Of a stretch of DNA of 64,000 nt, positions 1 through 10,685 are shown piece after piece. This DNA comes from Cinnamomum chago (Eukaryota > Streptophyta > Magnoliopsida > Laurales > Lauraceae). The notes under the pieces are model-generated. The model was not told where the DNA came from. It made no database searches and was given only the letters and a program-made list of their open reading frames with translations. The position numbers and the translations under genes were made by a program. Location of the stretch: assembly GCA_038049695.1 (NCBI GenBank), contig CP142452.1, forward strand, positions 35,018,501-35,082,500, read 5' to 3'. Every line of letters begins with the position of its first letter. Position 1 is the stretch's first letter.

Positions 1-317
1 CTCTGTGTAATTTGAGTTGGTCAATCCACTGCAACAAGAAGTTAGAGAAGATAAAGAAACAAAGAACTTAATCAGAATCAGAGAAAAGTAACAAACAGAA
101 GAAATTGGTATTCAGGAGAAAACAAGAGGACAGCCAAAGAATGTATCAGTGATTTCATATACCAAATATTAAGCTTGATTTTTGTTGGAGTGTGAAGGGA
201 AAAATAAGTTGCAATCCCCTACAAGGAACTATATATTTACCATTTTGATGCAACATTCACAATCAAAAGAACCTTTCCCTTGTACGTGCTGAAATCCACA
301 TCATTGCCCCTTGCATC
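1..317 (-). CDS. GPX: Glutathione peroxidase, partial (two internal exons)
   Basis: Two exons of a plant thiol-type glutathione peroxidase, an enzyme that reduces peroxides and is usually recycled by thioredoxin. The first is 317..241 (77 bp), after acceptor ...tttttgcag and before donor gtaaat. It reads [15 protein letters not shown] and then [10 protein letters not shown], the conserved lead-in to the active site. The second is 28..1, after acceptor ttgttgcag, reading GLTNSNYTE and running off the window. The peroxidatic Cys codon is split by the intron (TG|T), giving ASK-C-G, so the active-site Cys is intact. The N-terminal exon is not recognised upstream and the C-terminal exons lie outside. 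The exons lie on the inner side of the CACTA end at 3192, so they may be captured rather than part of an intact gene; the window cannot decide. Confidence 0.85.
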
Positions 318-2261
318 CTGCAAAAAGTGTCTCCAAACATTAAACCTCAGCTTATGTAGCATTTTCAACATTAACTCTGAAATTCTTCCATTAAAGAAAA
401 TATAACTTTGTAAAAAAATGGAGTCCGTCAAATCCATTCCAAAATAACCATGTACTGTGTTATGGATTTGCAAACAACAGGTGCATTTGAATACTTCCCC
501 AGTTACGAAAGATATAATCACTATAATGGTTATTACTTAAGAAAAAAAAAAGGGACTGTATATCATTCATTGCAGTCTGTTGAAGCAATAGACTGCTCTA
601 TAAAAAAAAGGGACTTTATATCAATCATTGCTAATCCAATTTGGATGCCAGTTATTCATTCCCATTGCATTTAAGGTTACATGAAATTCAGAAATCACAT
701 AAAATACATTACTGTCTCTGGCCTTTACAGCCCCCAAAACAATATAGGAAACTATACTATATTTACCACTTGTTACATGGTAAATATACTGCAGTTATTC
801 ATTCCCATTCTCCCAATAAGTTCCAATCCGCCAAAATACTGCAGTCCCATCACAAACACCAATGATTGTATGCAAAGGGTTTTTTTTTTTTTTTTTTTTT
901 TGTTCAAAATGAAGTCTTTCTAACTATAAAAGTCTCAAAGCACCATTAAAATTTCTTGTGCAAATGGAATCACACAAACCCATCACAACTACCATCGTTG
1001 TTAAATGAAAATTTTCAAAGAGGAATCTCTTTAACTACAAAAGCTCCAGTTTCAAGACAAATGAGAAAACAGATACCATTAGAAGTAACCATATCAAAAT
1101 CCCCACAATACACACCTAAATCTCATGGATCCATTTCAAAATTCTTGCCACCATGAGAATGTTGATAACAGATCTATAAAAAAACAAAGAAAAAAAAACT
1201 CACAGAAAAAAAAAATTCATATATGAAAAGGGGCAATACAAAATCTCAGATATACATATTCATCATATTGGGAAAAATTCCTTCAAATCCCATCCCATCA
1301 TCATAAACAATATGATAAGTAACTTAGCTGAAATTCCATTGCATGAATCATGCTTAGGTGGGACACAGAGTCACAGGGTAGTCTTTGGCTAGCAAGGGGC
1401 CCAGCTGCAGTTGTTTTAGTAGTTTTATATGCTTTCAATAAATTGTATGATCTTGTGATCATGGGTAGTATTGTGAATCTGTGAAGTCTTTGACTGTAAG
1501 ATGAGGTGTACAGGTAGTTATGTTAACTGTTAGAGTACTGTCTTCAAATGAAACATTGATTGAAAGAGCAGCAGGAAATATCTCATCAAAAAATCTTAGT
1601 CTCTCAGGTGCAATCTTCCTTTGATTTTCTCAACTTCTCCTCTTGAGCAGTGTCTACCTCTGATATCATAGCTTGGGGTAAAAAAGAAAACTCCTTGCAG
1701 AGACATATATCTATGATCTTCTGAGGAATACCAATACAATAACAAAACCCATGAAAAAACTCAAAAAATCCAAAAGGAAAAAACTAGTCTTCACAAAAAT
1801 AAAATAAAATAGTCTTTACCCAAAAAAAATAAAGAGGTAAAATGAAACCAAGAAACACACTAACATCAAGCATCTAAAGACGAGTGAGAAAAACCCATCA
1901 AAAGCCCAAAGCACTCCATGCCCAAAAGTCAAAACCCAGAGAGAGAGAGGCTAGTTGAACTGACTGCATCTAATAATCCTTTGTATCAGATGGACATTCC
2001 TGCTTCAAGTGCCCTTGGCATAAATCTTATACAGAGTCTTCATTAGTTTCAGACTAGCAAGTAATCCAGGCTGTAGTGAGAAGAGCATGTTCCGATTCAA
2101 AAAATCCATTTTTAGAGCAAAAGATTTTCGTGTGTTCTTTTGCTATCAACTCATCTACATCCACATCAACTTAATGAGGGGGCTATAGATCATGTGTATA
2201 CAAAGCCATTAAAAGTAGAAGATGAGGCAGAGCCATTACCTTTGAGTGTCAGTCCGGTTGC
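318..2261. other. Non-coding, AT-rich stretch inside presumed CACTA-3
   Basis: No convincing gene is seen. The stretch is AT-rich with poly-T and poly-A runs (for example 879-901) and short ORFs of no recognisable family. It separates the glutathione peroxidase exons from the GA-rich tract at 2262, so it may hold introns or further unrecognised captured exons on the minus strand. Confidence 0.4.
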
Positions 2262-2790
2262 GAGAGAGGGAAGGAGAGGATGCGCTGGCGAGCGAGACCG
2301 TGAGCGTGATAGAGAGATGCCGAGGGAGATGAGAGAGGCACAGAGGTGAAAATCGCCATCAATGTGTTCTGTCCTTTGCTTTTCAAGCCCCAATTCGCTT
2401 AAGGCCCTATTCGAGGATGGCGGACGAGAGAGATTGGTCAGAGAGATGGCTGGACGAGACAGAGATGGGCGCTAGACGAGGCGAGATGGGCCAGGGACCG
2501 AGAGGGAGGGAGATGCAGAGAGATGGGGAGATGGGCGCTGGAAGAGGCGAGATGGGCCAGGGACCGAGAGGGAGGGAGATGCAGAGAGATGAGGGAAATG
2601 GAATAGGCGAGATGGGCCAGGGACCGAAAGGGAGGGAGATGCAAAGAGATGAGGGAAATGGGCCACCAACCGAAGGGGAGGGAGATGCAGAGAGGGGAGG
2701 GAGATGCAGAACGGGAGTTGCGATTTTTTGCTTATGCAGGAGGGAGATGCAGAACGGCTCCGTTTTTTGTTTTCATTGGGTATAAGCAGC
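2262..2790 (-). promoter_or_regulatory. GA/CT-rich tract with tandem repeats inside the CACTA-3 right end
   Basis: A purine-rich plus strand (pyrimidine-rich in the inferred sense direction) with about four irregular copies of a unit containing gcgagatgggccaggg, starting near 2481, 2547, 2607 and about 2655, roughly 60-66 bp apart. Plant 5' untranslated regions and core promoters often carry CT-rich tracts, and equivalent tracts sit at the same place in the two other CACTA elements. A promoter or leader role is inferred. The ORFs it yields on both strands are low-complexity and not believable proteins. Confidence 0.45.
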
Positions 2791-2815
2791 AGAGGGGATG
2801 TTTTATGATAACAAT

Positions 2816-3192
2816 CCCGGCGCAAATAAACGCCGGGAAAACTAATTATAAAATGTCTAACCCAAATAAACGCGCGCTGCCCAAATGAAGGCGCGAACGG
2901 AGGACATTTGCCGGCGAAGTGGATACAACGCCGGGAAAAAACTAAGCTTTGTTTAGAAAAGCAATTACCTTTGCCGGCGAAAAAAAAAATTCGCCGGGAA
3001 AAAGGAACTTTGCCGGCGAAAAAAATAAAGCGCCGGAAAAAAGCGGCCTTTTGCCGGCGATAATATGACGCCGGAAAAAATCATTTTTTTCCCGGCGAAA
3101 ATAGCTTTTTCGCCGGTAAAAGTCATACTTTTCCCGGCATTTAATGCTTGCGCCGGGAAAAAACGCCGGTAATAGTGTAAATTGTTGTAGTG
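2816..3192. repeat. CACTA-3 subterminal repeat array (CGCCGGG words)
   Basis: Repeated short words cgccggg / cccggcg and tgccggcg in both orientations at about 20-40 bp spacing, ending in the TIR at 3192. In characterised En/Spm-type elements such subterminal words bind the element's own DNA-binding protein. The core differs from those of the other two CACTA elements here. Confidence 0.75.
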
Positions 3193-4018
3193 TCTCATAA
3201 GAGCATCTCCCATAAATAAATCCCCTATCTCAGAAAAGGAGTTTTTGTCCTTATCTAATAGCCAATGATTTATTAAAATTTTAAGGAAATCTATAAAAGA
3301 TTCACCTTTGTAAGAAAATGTTTAAGAGAGAGAATGGATAAGTGTATCATTAATGACACGTGTCACACTTTTATTGGATAAAAGAGGGGCATTTTGTAGC
3401 GCAACTATATATATATTTATTTATTTTATCAGGTGCACTTGGTGTAGGCAAGGGTGAAGCCCGCCTTGGGGTTCACCCCAGTGAACTAATCTTTCCCCCT
3501 ATCTAAACGGGCCCACTAATTTTTTACCCATCTGAGTGGAAAGCAGATTGCTAGATCGACTATACACCAATCTAAATGGACAGTACATTGTTAAACTTGT
3601 TGTTCCTAGATGACGATGATGGGATATTTGATTGGGGTTGAATTTTGGCATCGAGTATGAGCCCAGGGAGATCTTTTGGTTGCCCAGGTTTTGATCCCAT
3701 GTGGGCCCCATATTGAGGTGCACACAGTCATCTAGTGCGCAAGTTGCATTTATTTGAAAGAGAAGACAGACACTTGCATAGAGGACCTCAATTGAGGAGA
3801 AAGAGAAGTACATTGTATCGATTAGTAGAGCGTGGGCTCCGAAAAAACATGAATCAAATTTAGAAGTTGAGATCCATCGAATGGCTTACTAGTATGTAAA
3901 AACCTCACTGGAGACCAAATAATATTTATTAAAGAATAATACATTTTAATAAAATATTACAAAAAACTCATGTACTTCATTGGGACACATCTCTTTAATA
4001 TCTCAATCCCTCAGATCT

Positions 4019-4061
4019 CTCTCTCTCTCTCTCTCTCTCTCCCCCCCCCCCCCCCCCCCCC
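4019..4061. repeat. (CT)n followed by (C)n simple repeat
   Basis: An uninterrupted CT microsatellite runs directly into a C homopolymer of about 20 bases. It is a length-unstable simple repeat with no gene nearby. Confidence 0.9.
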
Positions 4062-4490
4062 GCGTACAAAAGTTGGTAAAATCTCATTATTTTTTAGCCT
4101 ATAGTAAAAGAATACAATTTTTTAATGAAATATTAAAAAAAAGGCATGTTTTTTCAATGCTAATGAATGAGTTTCTAGACTAATATAATTTTTAATTCAA
4201 TTTTTGAATCAATATAATATTTATTCGGTTAAGTTCTCTTATTTATATTATTTACATTTTCTTTTCCAGTAAATCTTTTAAATGGAGATAATTTGATTTT
4301 TGAGTGGTTATTTATAACTATGTTCTGTCTAAAGTGACAACTCCACCTATTATGAAAATGTCTTAAGGGCCTCTTTGTTTCATGTAGTTTAATACGTATT
4401 TCTCTGAGTGGTGAAAAGTGAAGATCAAAAGGTAAATATCCAAAACTGATCATCAAATAATCCTAATTTTAGTGAAAATTTAATCACTAA

Positions 4491-4698
4491 GGAGATCACC
4501 TATCGCATTTGTTATACCTTCACCATGAGTGGACCAATAACACTCCGACACGTCATCCAAGAATTTATGTGATTTTGAAGTTTAAAAAATTTAAATAAGA
4601 TGAAAGAGAATTACCTAAATTCTTGGAAGACGTGTCGAAGTGTTATTGGTCCACTCGCGGTGAAGGTATAACAAATGCGATAAGGTGATCCGGACTCC
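4491..4698. mobile_element. Foldback MITE with ~80-bp inverted arms
   Basis: The left arm begins ggagatcacctatcgcattt; the right arm, reverse-complemented, begins ggagtccggatcacc and continues tatcgcatttgttatacc. Both arms then read ttcaccNcgagtggacc, aataacac and a shared cacgtc...ccaagaattta block. The arms match with few mismatches over about 80 bp around a short AT-rich centre. It has no coding capacity. The superfamily is not assigned because no clean TSD could be settled by eye. Confidence 0.75.
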
Positions 4699-5386
4699 AC
4701 TAGGAGATGAAAAATGAATACCTAGTCATCACACTAGCAATTCAATACCGAAGAAGGTCAACGTCTATCTTCTACATCTGCTACGGGCAGCATCTACTGC
4801 ATCCCATACATCTTCTACATCTTATATCCATCACCCCTCACATCATATCCTTCGGTCCCACTAAAGATTTCATGGACTTACTTTTGCTAAGGGTTTTATA
4901 AGAACCCATCATTGATTTTTTGTAAAATGGCCCCTCCTAATTATTTAACACTCAATAAAAGGAAAAGGAGATTAGAACAAATTACATGCCATATAAACCT
5001 TCGTAGAATCCTTTTTTGTTGTTTTCAATTTAATACCCCTAATTCCGGCCCCACCTATATTTCTTAATTAGAAATTATTATTATTACCTTTATTAAAAAG
5101 AATCCTCAAAAAGTTGGAATACGTGCTTCCCATTGATTGAAGAATAAATTACAAAAAACCACAATTGGCTATTTCTATTCGGTGAAAAACTGCAGACCAT
5201 GATTTCGGTAAAAGTTGATTCTCCAATATCATACTAAGTTTAAATAATCTAGGTTGCCCCCCACGGCAACCCTAGCCACGGGATCATGCCCATGCTTAGC
5301 ACGGGTTACTGTGCTAGTGTATTTTATGCAAAAAAATCATTGGAGAAAATCATTGGAGGAAATAATAGAGCTAGCCTGCCATAAGG

Positions 5387-5930
5387 CACTACTAGAAAAA
5401 AGGGTTTTTATATCGGCTAAAAACCGATATAAAAGACCTATTATATCGGTTTTTCAGTAGACTTCAAATCGATATAAGTACCTCCGATATAATAAACAAC
5501 TATAACCGATATAATATATGTAATATTTCATATCGGTTTTTGGACAACTGATATCTTTTGAACCTGAGATTATAACACATATTATTGTAAAACCAATATA
5601 AAAAAAAGTAAAATCGATATAAAAATATTTATCATATCAGTTTTCGATAAACTGATGTGTTTTGAAACTGAAATTATAGCATACATTACTATAAAACCGA
5701 TATAAAAAATAGTGAAACCGATATAAAAATTATTTATAATATCGGTTTTCGGAGAACTAATGTGTTTTGAGACTGAAATTATAGCATACATTACTGTAAA
5801 ACCGATATAAAAAAGAGTGAAACCAATATAAAAATAATTTATAATATCGGTTATAAAGGGCTTTGTTATATCGGTTTTTTTGGATTGTATTATATCGTTT
5901 GTTCTGTAACCGATTTAATATTATATATGC
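5387..5930. repeat. CACTA-1 left subterminal repeats (accgatata words)
   Basis: Many copies of accgatata and its complement tatatcggt at roughly 20-50 bp spacing next to the left TIR. These are inferred binding sites for the element's own DNA-binding protein, by analogy with En/Spm. The same word fills the right end. Confidence 0.85.
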
Positions 5931-6092
5931 ATTTTTTTTTATCAAAAGAATTTGCATTGATGCAGTACCATTGCAGTACACTGTACACCAATAAAACTTT
6001 GCACTATATATACAAATTAATAAAGTGATCATATATATATAACTAATTAATAATTAACATAAGCTTGACTAGACAAATCTCTATGGAAATAT

Positions 6093-6126
<34 letters not shown>

Positions 6127-6212
6127 GTATCTACATCATCTTCCATGGGATGTACAAAAAGTTGGAACTATATATAAACAAAAAAACCAAAAGATAAATA
6201 ATCATAATTTAC

Positions 6213-6295
6213 CTCCAGAGCTTCAACAACTATCTTTTGGCTTCCCTTGAAGGCAAGACCGCCAACTCCTTTTTTACTGGCGCTATGATCAATTT
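6213..6295 (-). pseudogene. Unidentified exon-like segment inside CACTA-1
   Basis: An 83-bp open segment on the minus strand lies between a good acceptor (ttttttttcag) and donor (gtaaat). In one frame it reads IDHSASKKGVGG then LAFKGSQKIVVEALE. I do not recognise the family. It may be a terminal TNPA exon or another captured host exon. Confidence 0.35.
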
Positions 6296-6425
6296 CTGAA
6301 AAAAATTTACACTGCATGAATCATCTGTGAAATTGCACTCAATGGAACAAATGACTCAACCTGTGTAGGGTTTGAAGGTCCTACCTCTAATGTAGGTTGT
6401 CCTTGATAGTGCAGGCTAGGGCCAA

Positions 6426-7558
6426 TGACTAAGTCCTAGAGGGGGGTGAATAGGACTAAGGGAATCAATTACCAATTTTAAACTTTTTAGGGCACTTTTA
6501 ATAAAATCAGAACAGATAACAGAACAAACATAAGAAGAGAAAGACTTAAGTAGCATATGTGTTCAACAAGACAGCTTAAACAATACCAAAGAGAAACAAT
6601 TAGATGAGAGTAGATAAGCTCAAGTGTGTGTGTCTATTGAATCTTAGTGATGACCTATCATACATAACAAATCCCACAATATAGATATAGAAATGAAAAT
6701 CATGCCACAAAGAATAGACACAGGCAACTTCTCACACAACACACTCATCTTGGAGCTAATGGAGCTCTAGGATTTTCCTAAATGTACTACATGAGTGTTT
6801 GGAAGAAGATTTGAGAACTAAGATATGTTGGGAACAAAATAGCCTGCAAAAGCTCTCTCAAAAGAATCACTGTGAATGGAGAAAGAAGCTCTAGATTTAT
6901 AGAAAAGATCCAACGGCTATATTGGCGGCTAGCCCCTTTAGACCAGCGGCTAGCCGATTTCAAATAACGGTCTAAAATTTCAAATCAGGTTAGCTCACGG
7001 CTAGCCGCAGGAACAGTTGGAGGCTAGCCGTGAGGCAGCCGCAAGATGATCTGACAAAAACACAGCCTCTGGAAAGCAAAACGAAATCCCACGGTTAGCT
7101 CTGCGGCTAGCCGTGGGCACTGGCAGCTAGCCGCAGGTGCACTGGCGGTTAGCCGCAGGAAGCACAGAGAAAAAAAATCTGAGAAACAGCTTACTGGAAA
7201 GCTAGCCACAGGTCTGGCGGCTAACCCCTTTACAAGGGGCGGCTAGCCGAAGGTGACCGTAGGGTCACCTGACCCTTTCCACAGGGACTAATTATCAAGG
7301 ATAAAAAAACATGAGTTTAAAACACAACTTTTCCCAGGGATCTAAGGGTTTGGTCTGGGTATGAATTACCTGAAAAGGTTGTCCAACACAAATGGAGACC
7401 TTCTTTGATTAATCCGGACTTTCCCACAAGCTTGATAATCCTTCTGAATGTGATCTTCCTTGAGTCAATTTGAGAGGCAAGAACTTTGGACCTCATTGGC
7501 GCGGAATTGACAAACAAAACTCAATGCACACAGACATGTGACACTTACAATCTCCCCC
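6426..7558 (-). mobile_element. 3' LTR of a copia-like (Sirevirus-type) element, nested in CACTA-1
   Basis: On the minus strand the LTR starts tgtaagtgtcacatgtct at 7558, directly after a polypurine tract (caaagggggagat, 7559-7571). It ends near 6426 with the Sirevirus-like ending attcaccccccctctagg...tca. A TATA box (ctataaat) is at 6902-6895. Just upstream of it (6915-7250) is an array of GGCTAGCC-type palindromes. The 3' end was chosen by analogy with the LTR at 37764-39362; the exact base is uncertain. Confidence 0.75.
6915..7250. repeat. Array of GGCTAGCC palindromes in LTR U3
   Basis: About a dozen copies or near-copies of cggctagccg, cggttagccg and related words, often with a Gctcacggctagccgcagg context, immediately upstream of the TATA box on the minus strand. 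The position suggests a promoter-proximal regulatory array. Palindromic repeat motifs are known from Sirevirus LTRs. Confidence 0.8.
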
Positions 7559-8092
7559 TTTGGCAATTTCGTGACAAAATCATTTAGCTAATACAAGATT
7601 ACAGAAGATATCCAAAACAACTCAAAGAACAACCATATACTAAGTACAAGACCTTTTACAACTGAAAAACGAATACAAGAACAAAAAGGCATCAAGACTA
7701 GTATGCATAGCTCTTCATATGAGATTGAGAAGATGAACCTGTAGAACCACAACACTAACAAACAGAGATTAAAAGCATGAGAAATGGAGATGGATTCTCC
7801 CCCTGCAAACTTAAACCATACTCTCCCTTTTTGTCACAAATTGAACAAGATAAAATAACCATGGATGTAGAGAAGACAGACAATAAATGCAAGAAGATAA
7901 TAGACAATTAAAGCATAAAAGCAGTTAATCACTAAGACCATAAAAACAGCTATATCCAGTGAACATCCATAGAGAGTAACCAACATAAGTTTAAACAAAA
8001 GAACCATAGGAGGGGCACCCACAAGCCAAAAGAACACCACCAAAAAGAGTACAACCAAAAAAAATACAAGTGGCTATGAATCCCCAAAAGAA

Positions 8093-9278
8093 CTAATCCG
8101 ACGGAGGTGAAGGAGACGGAGGCATGATAGTAGCATCTTGAGTTCTGCACGCCTTTGACAGTCCACTGAGATATTTGAGAGTCTTCTTTAGAAGCTTTTC
8201 GGTTTTGGACTGATTGCGTTCGAAAGCATCCATCCGTTCTTCAATACTCCGGGGAACAGATGAAGAGGAAGCTTGTCGATGTGAAGAGGAAGGAGCGAGC
8301 CCTGAAGGTGCCTGATGTTGAGGAGCTAAAGGGGCTTGGGGTTGAGGATGAGGGGGTACATCCCCTGCTTCTTCATATGGAAAGAGATTCATCTGAATTA
8401 GATTAGCAGGGCCAAAAGGTGTATGGGAAATAGGAGGCTCATTTGGGCGGAGAACACCACAAGACCGAGCTATTTGAGAGATGAGGAAGCCAAAAGGGAT
8501 TGCTGGCTTAGAGGCAGTGGAGAGGTGAAAGCGAACAATGGTTCTACAGATAAGAAAAGGAAGACACATTTGAACACCTGACACCACTTTGGAAAGAACA
8601 TTTACCATATACGCAGTTAATTCAGTCCGATTTCCTTTACGAGGATAGACATTGAAGGTGAATAGGTGGTGCAACAGCCTGTATTTTGGAATGAGGGATC
8701 CCAATGGAAGGAAGTTCTTAGGATCCCATTTAACAGAACGACCACAGAGAACAATAGTAGCTTGGGCCTTTTCAGCTTCAATGAGGGTGTCAGACACCAT
8801 GGAAAGACCATCAGGGTTCACTGGAATATTCATGATTGAAGAGATAAGATCGTGGATCAACTGTAACTTCTTTGTTTCGAAAGGCAATTGTGAAGGAACA
8901 TGAGTCAACGGAAGATACTGCACCAGTGATTGAAGCAAACACGCCAAAAACAAGAGACGAATATGCTTTGTCCCCCCAGTCTAAGATGTTTTCCCATCCG
9001 ACCTAAGCGAAAATGGCTGCTGACTCATGAGGATTTACAACATTACGCAAAGTGCGTCTTTCAACCATGATTGATCTTTTTTTCAAAGCAGCCAGCATTT
9101 GGGCATTGGGTTTGAGAACAGCAGAGCCCGGCTGTGGAGGAGGAGAAGAAGGAGGGGTAAGAGAAGGAGAGGTGGACTGAGAGGGTGAGGGAGATCTAGT
9201 TCTACGAGAAGAGGAGGCAGTAGTGGATCGTCCTCGTTTAGCAGGGCGGTTCACAGCTGTTTTCATTCGTGGAGGCAT
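8093..9278 (-). CDS. Plant retroelement gag-like protein (Transposase_32-type), frameshifted
   Basis: Two minus-strand ORFs. The first starts at 9278 (MPPRMKTAVNRPAKRG), is Ser/Pro/Arg-rich and ends near 9003. The second (8953-8093) holds a domain reading IPVNPDGLSMVSDT, YRLLHHLFTFNVYPRKGN and KPAIPFGFLISQIARSCGV, which resembles the 'putative plant transposon protein' domain common in plant LTR elements. The C-terminal part is Pro/Gln/Ser-rich with a predicted helical ERMDAFERNQSKTEKLLKK segment. The frame breaks between the two ORFs at about 8953-9003. No protease, RT or integrase follows before the 3' LTR, so the element is non-autonomous. No cellular function is implied. Confidence 0.6.
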
Positions 9279-9740
9279 TTTTACAAACACTTGGAGTGCA
9301 CAAGAAAACACTAGGAGGAAGAAAACACAGCTTAGAGCAAAAAGGCAGGATTTAGAAGAAACAAGGAAGAGAAAAGGACACGACAATAAGTAATATGAAG
9401 AAAGAAACCAATGGAAGAGAGAAATGGAGGAAGTTAGAAAGAGAGAAAGAAAAGAGAAACACCAAAACGAAACAGATAATGTTAACAAAATGGAAAAGAA
9501 AATAATTCTACAGAACTGAAATATAAGAGAAAAAGAAGGGAAGCTACCTTGGAGGAAGAAGGGAGAAGAGGCTCAGATACGTAGCAACGAAGAAGACCAA
9601 AGAAGGAAGAGAACAACAGCTAACCGAAAGAAAAAGAGGGAAACGAAAAGCAACTTAAAAGGGCGCAGGCCCAGAATGCGGGTAGTCGCCTGACTTGTCA
9701 CGGCTAGCCAAAAAAGCCCTTCTTTTTTTCTTTTTTTTTA
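9279..9740 (-). promoter_or_regulatory. 5' leader of the nested LTR element; truncated 5' LTR
   Basis: Going from 9740 downwards on the minus strand there is one GGCTAGCCGTG palindrome (near 9700), a TATA-like ccttttaag, then a CT-rich leader with a possible donor (aaggtagc near 9548) before the gag-like ORF. No full 5' LTR or tRNA primer-binding site is recognised, so the left-over 5' LTR is either truncated or strongly diverged. Confidence 0.35.
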
Positions 9741-10349
9741 AAGAGTAACTGCAGGATGAATATTGTGTAAATCAGTTAAGGATGGACCATCGGATAATAA
9801 TAGAACGAGGCCATAAATGCTCCCCTACAAAGAACATGAAGCAAATAATCATGCTAATGCTAATGCTCAATTTGAGCTCACAACCAAATTTCAAGCTCAC
9901 TCACATTATCAAGCTCAAGCTTGGATCAGAAGCAATTAATCAAGCTAGAGCTGAAACTGAGCTTGGCTTGAATAAAATACAAGCAGAGCATAAGTGAGCT
10001 CAAGTTTGGGTCATTTCAATAATCAAATACCTTATTTGGAACATAGATCAAGCTTAAACTTGATCACAAGCTTGAGCTCATCAACTCAGTTTTGTTGTAA
10101 TGTGCAATGATATATAATGGAGAAGAGTGTGGCAAAATGCCAAATTATTCTTTGTGCCAATTGGATAATAATAGCTAGTTCCTGAGAATGGATGAGAAAT
10201 TGTTGCACATGATTAAAGAAAATGAACATGGCTTGCTATATCAGTGTGTTTTTGGACTCTAAGTTTAACTGCAGTTAGCAGCCATCCTAAAGAAGCTCAC
10301 TGATGGGTCTTTGGACTGAATAAAAAGTGATGGGTCTTTGAACTGAATT
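9741..10349. other. CACTA-1 internal non-coding DNA
   Basis: No gene is seen. Repeated caagctcaagcttg / gagctcaagtttg words (9880-10080) give the stretch partial inverted symmetry, so a small decayed MITE is possible. It separates the nested LTR element from the TNPA-like fragment. Confidence 0.4.
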
Positions 10350-10466
10350 CTTGGTCAACTCAAGCATTAAAGTTGTCCCCCTAGCTTTCCTTTTTTTTTG
10401 AATGCGGGGTTCACCAACATTACTTATGTTGTCCTGTGATTCACGAAAATGCCTTTCTGGATCCAT
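10350..10466 (-). pseudogene. TNPA-like second transposon protein, N-terminal fragment
   Basis: After acceptor ttttttcacag on the minus strand comes MDPERHFRESQDNISN, then RIQKKRKARGTTLMLELTK. The basic KKRKARGTTLM stretch resembles the start of plant En/Spm (Ptta-type) transposon proteins, which begin with an RGPTLM-like motif. The reading frame degenerates after about 40 residues near 10350. It lies directly downstream of the TNP2-type gene in the same orientation, the usual order in plant CACTA elements. Identity rests on a short motif. Confidence 0.45.
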
Positions 10467-10685
10467 TACTAGCTGTGAAAAAAAAAAAACATACATATCA
10501 ATAAATATATTGTGTATGTCATGGAATAGGTAATACATACAACAATGCAATGCATAGCATACTAACACTACCACTAAGTGTGACATCAGTTCAAATAACC
10601 TATATATGCTGCTTACAAACAAGTACATAAAGGAATATTTAGCAATAAGAAACACTTACACAAAAAACACAATTATAATACATTT

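Larger units (their letters stand above)
1..3192 (-). mobile_element. CACTA-type DNA transposon (CACTA-3), right end only
   Basis: The right terminus at 3192 reads, on the minus strand, CACTACAACAATTTACAC, the CACTA signature. Inside it is an array of CGCCGGGAAA / TTGCCGGCG words in both orientations (2816-3180), typical of CACTA subterminal transposase-binding repeats. Next is a GA-rich tract (2262-2790), the same order as in the other two CACTA elements here. No left terminus is found between 1 and 2816, so the element probably starts left of the window and would then contain the glutathione peroxidase exons. No TSD can be checked. The right-end call is firm; the extent is inference. Confidence 0.7.
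3193..5386. other. Intron-like or intergenic DNA between two CACTA elements
   Basis: No gene recognised. Contents: a (CT)n-(C)n tract at 4019-4061, a MITE-like end near 4372 (ggcctctttgtttcatg), a foldback element at 4491-4698, and AT-rich unique sequence up to the CACTA-1 insertion site. Because 5386 is continuous with the lipase intron at 16815 once CACTA-1 is removed, part of this stretch is probably the upstream part of that intron. No first lipase exon is visible in it. Confidence 0.5.

Noticed and set aside
2190..2393. Candidate first exon of glutathione peroxidase (reading ...ATGLTLK before gtaatg)
   Set aside because: The phase does not fit the next exon (GAT GCA AGG needs phase 0) and the family FTVK motif is not matched.
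2417..2825. Overlapping plus and minus ORFs (repetitive Gly/Arg/Met and Ser/Pro proteins)
   Set aside because: They arise from the GA-rich tandem repeat; low complexity, open on both strands, no family resemblance.
5254..5460. Plus-strand ORF across the CACTA-1 left end as the missing lipase first exon
   Set aside because: It has no lipase similarity and runs into the transposon terminal repeat.
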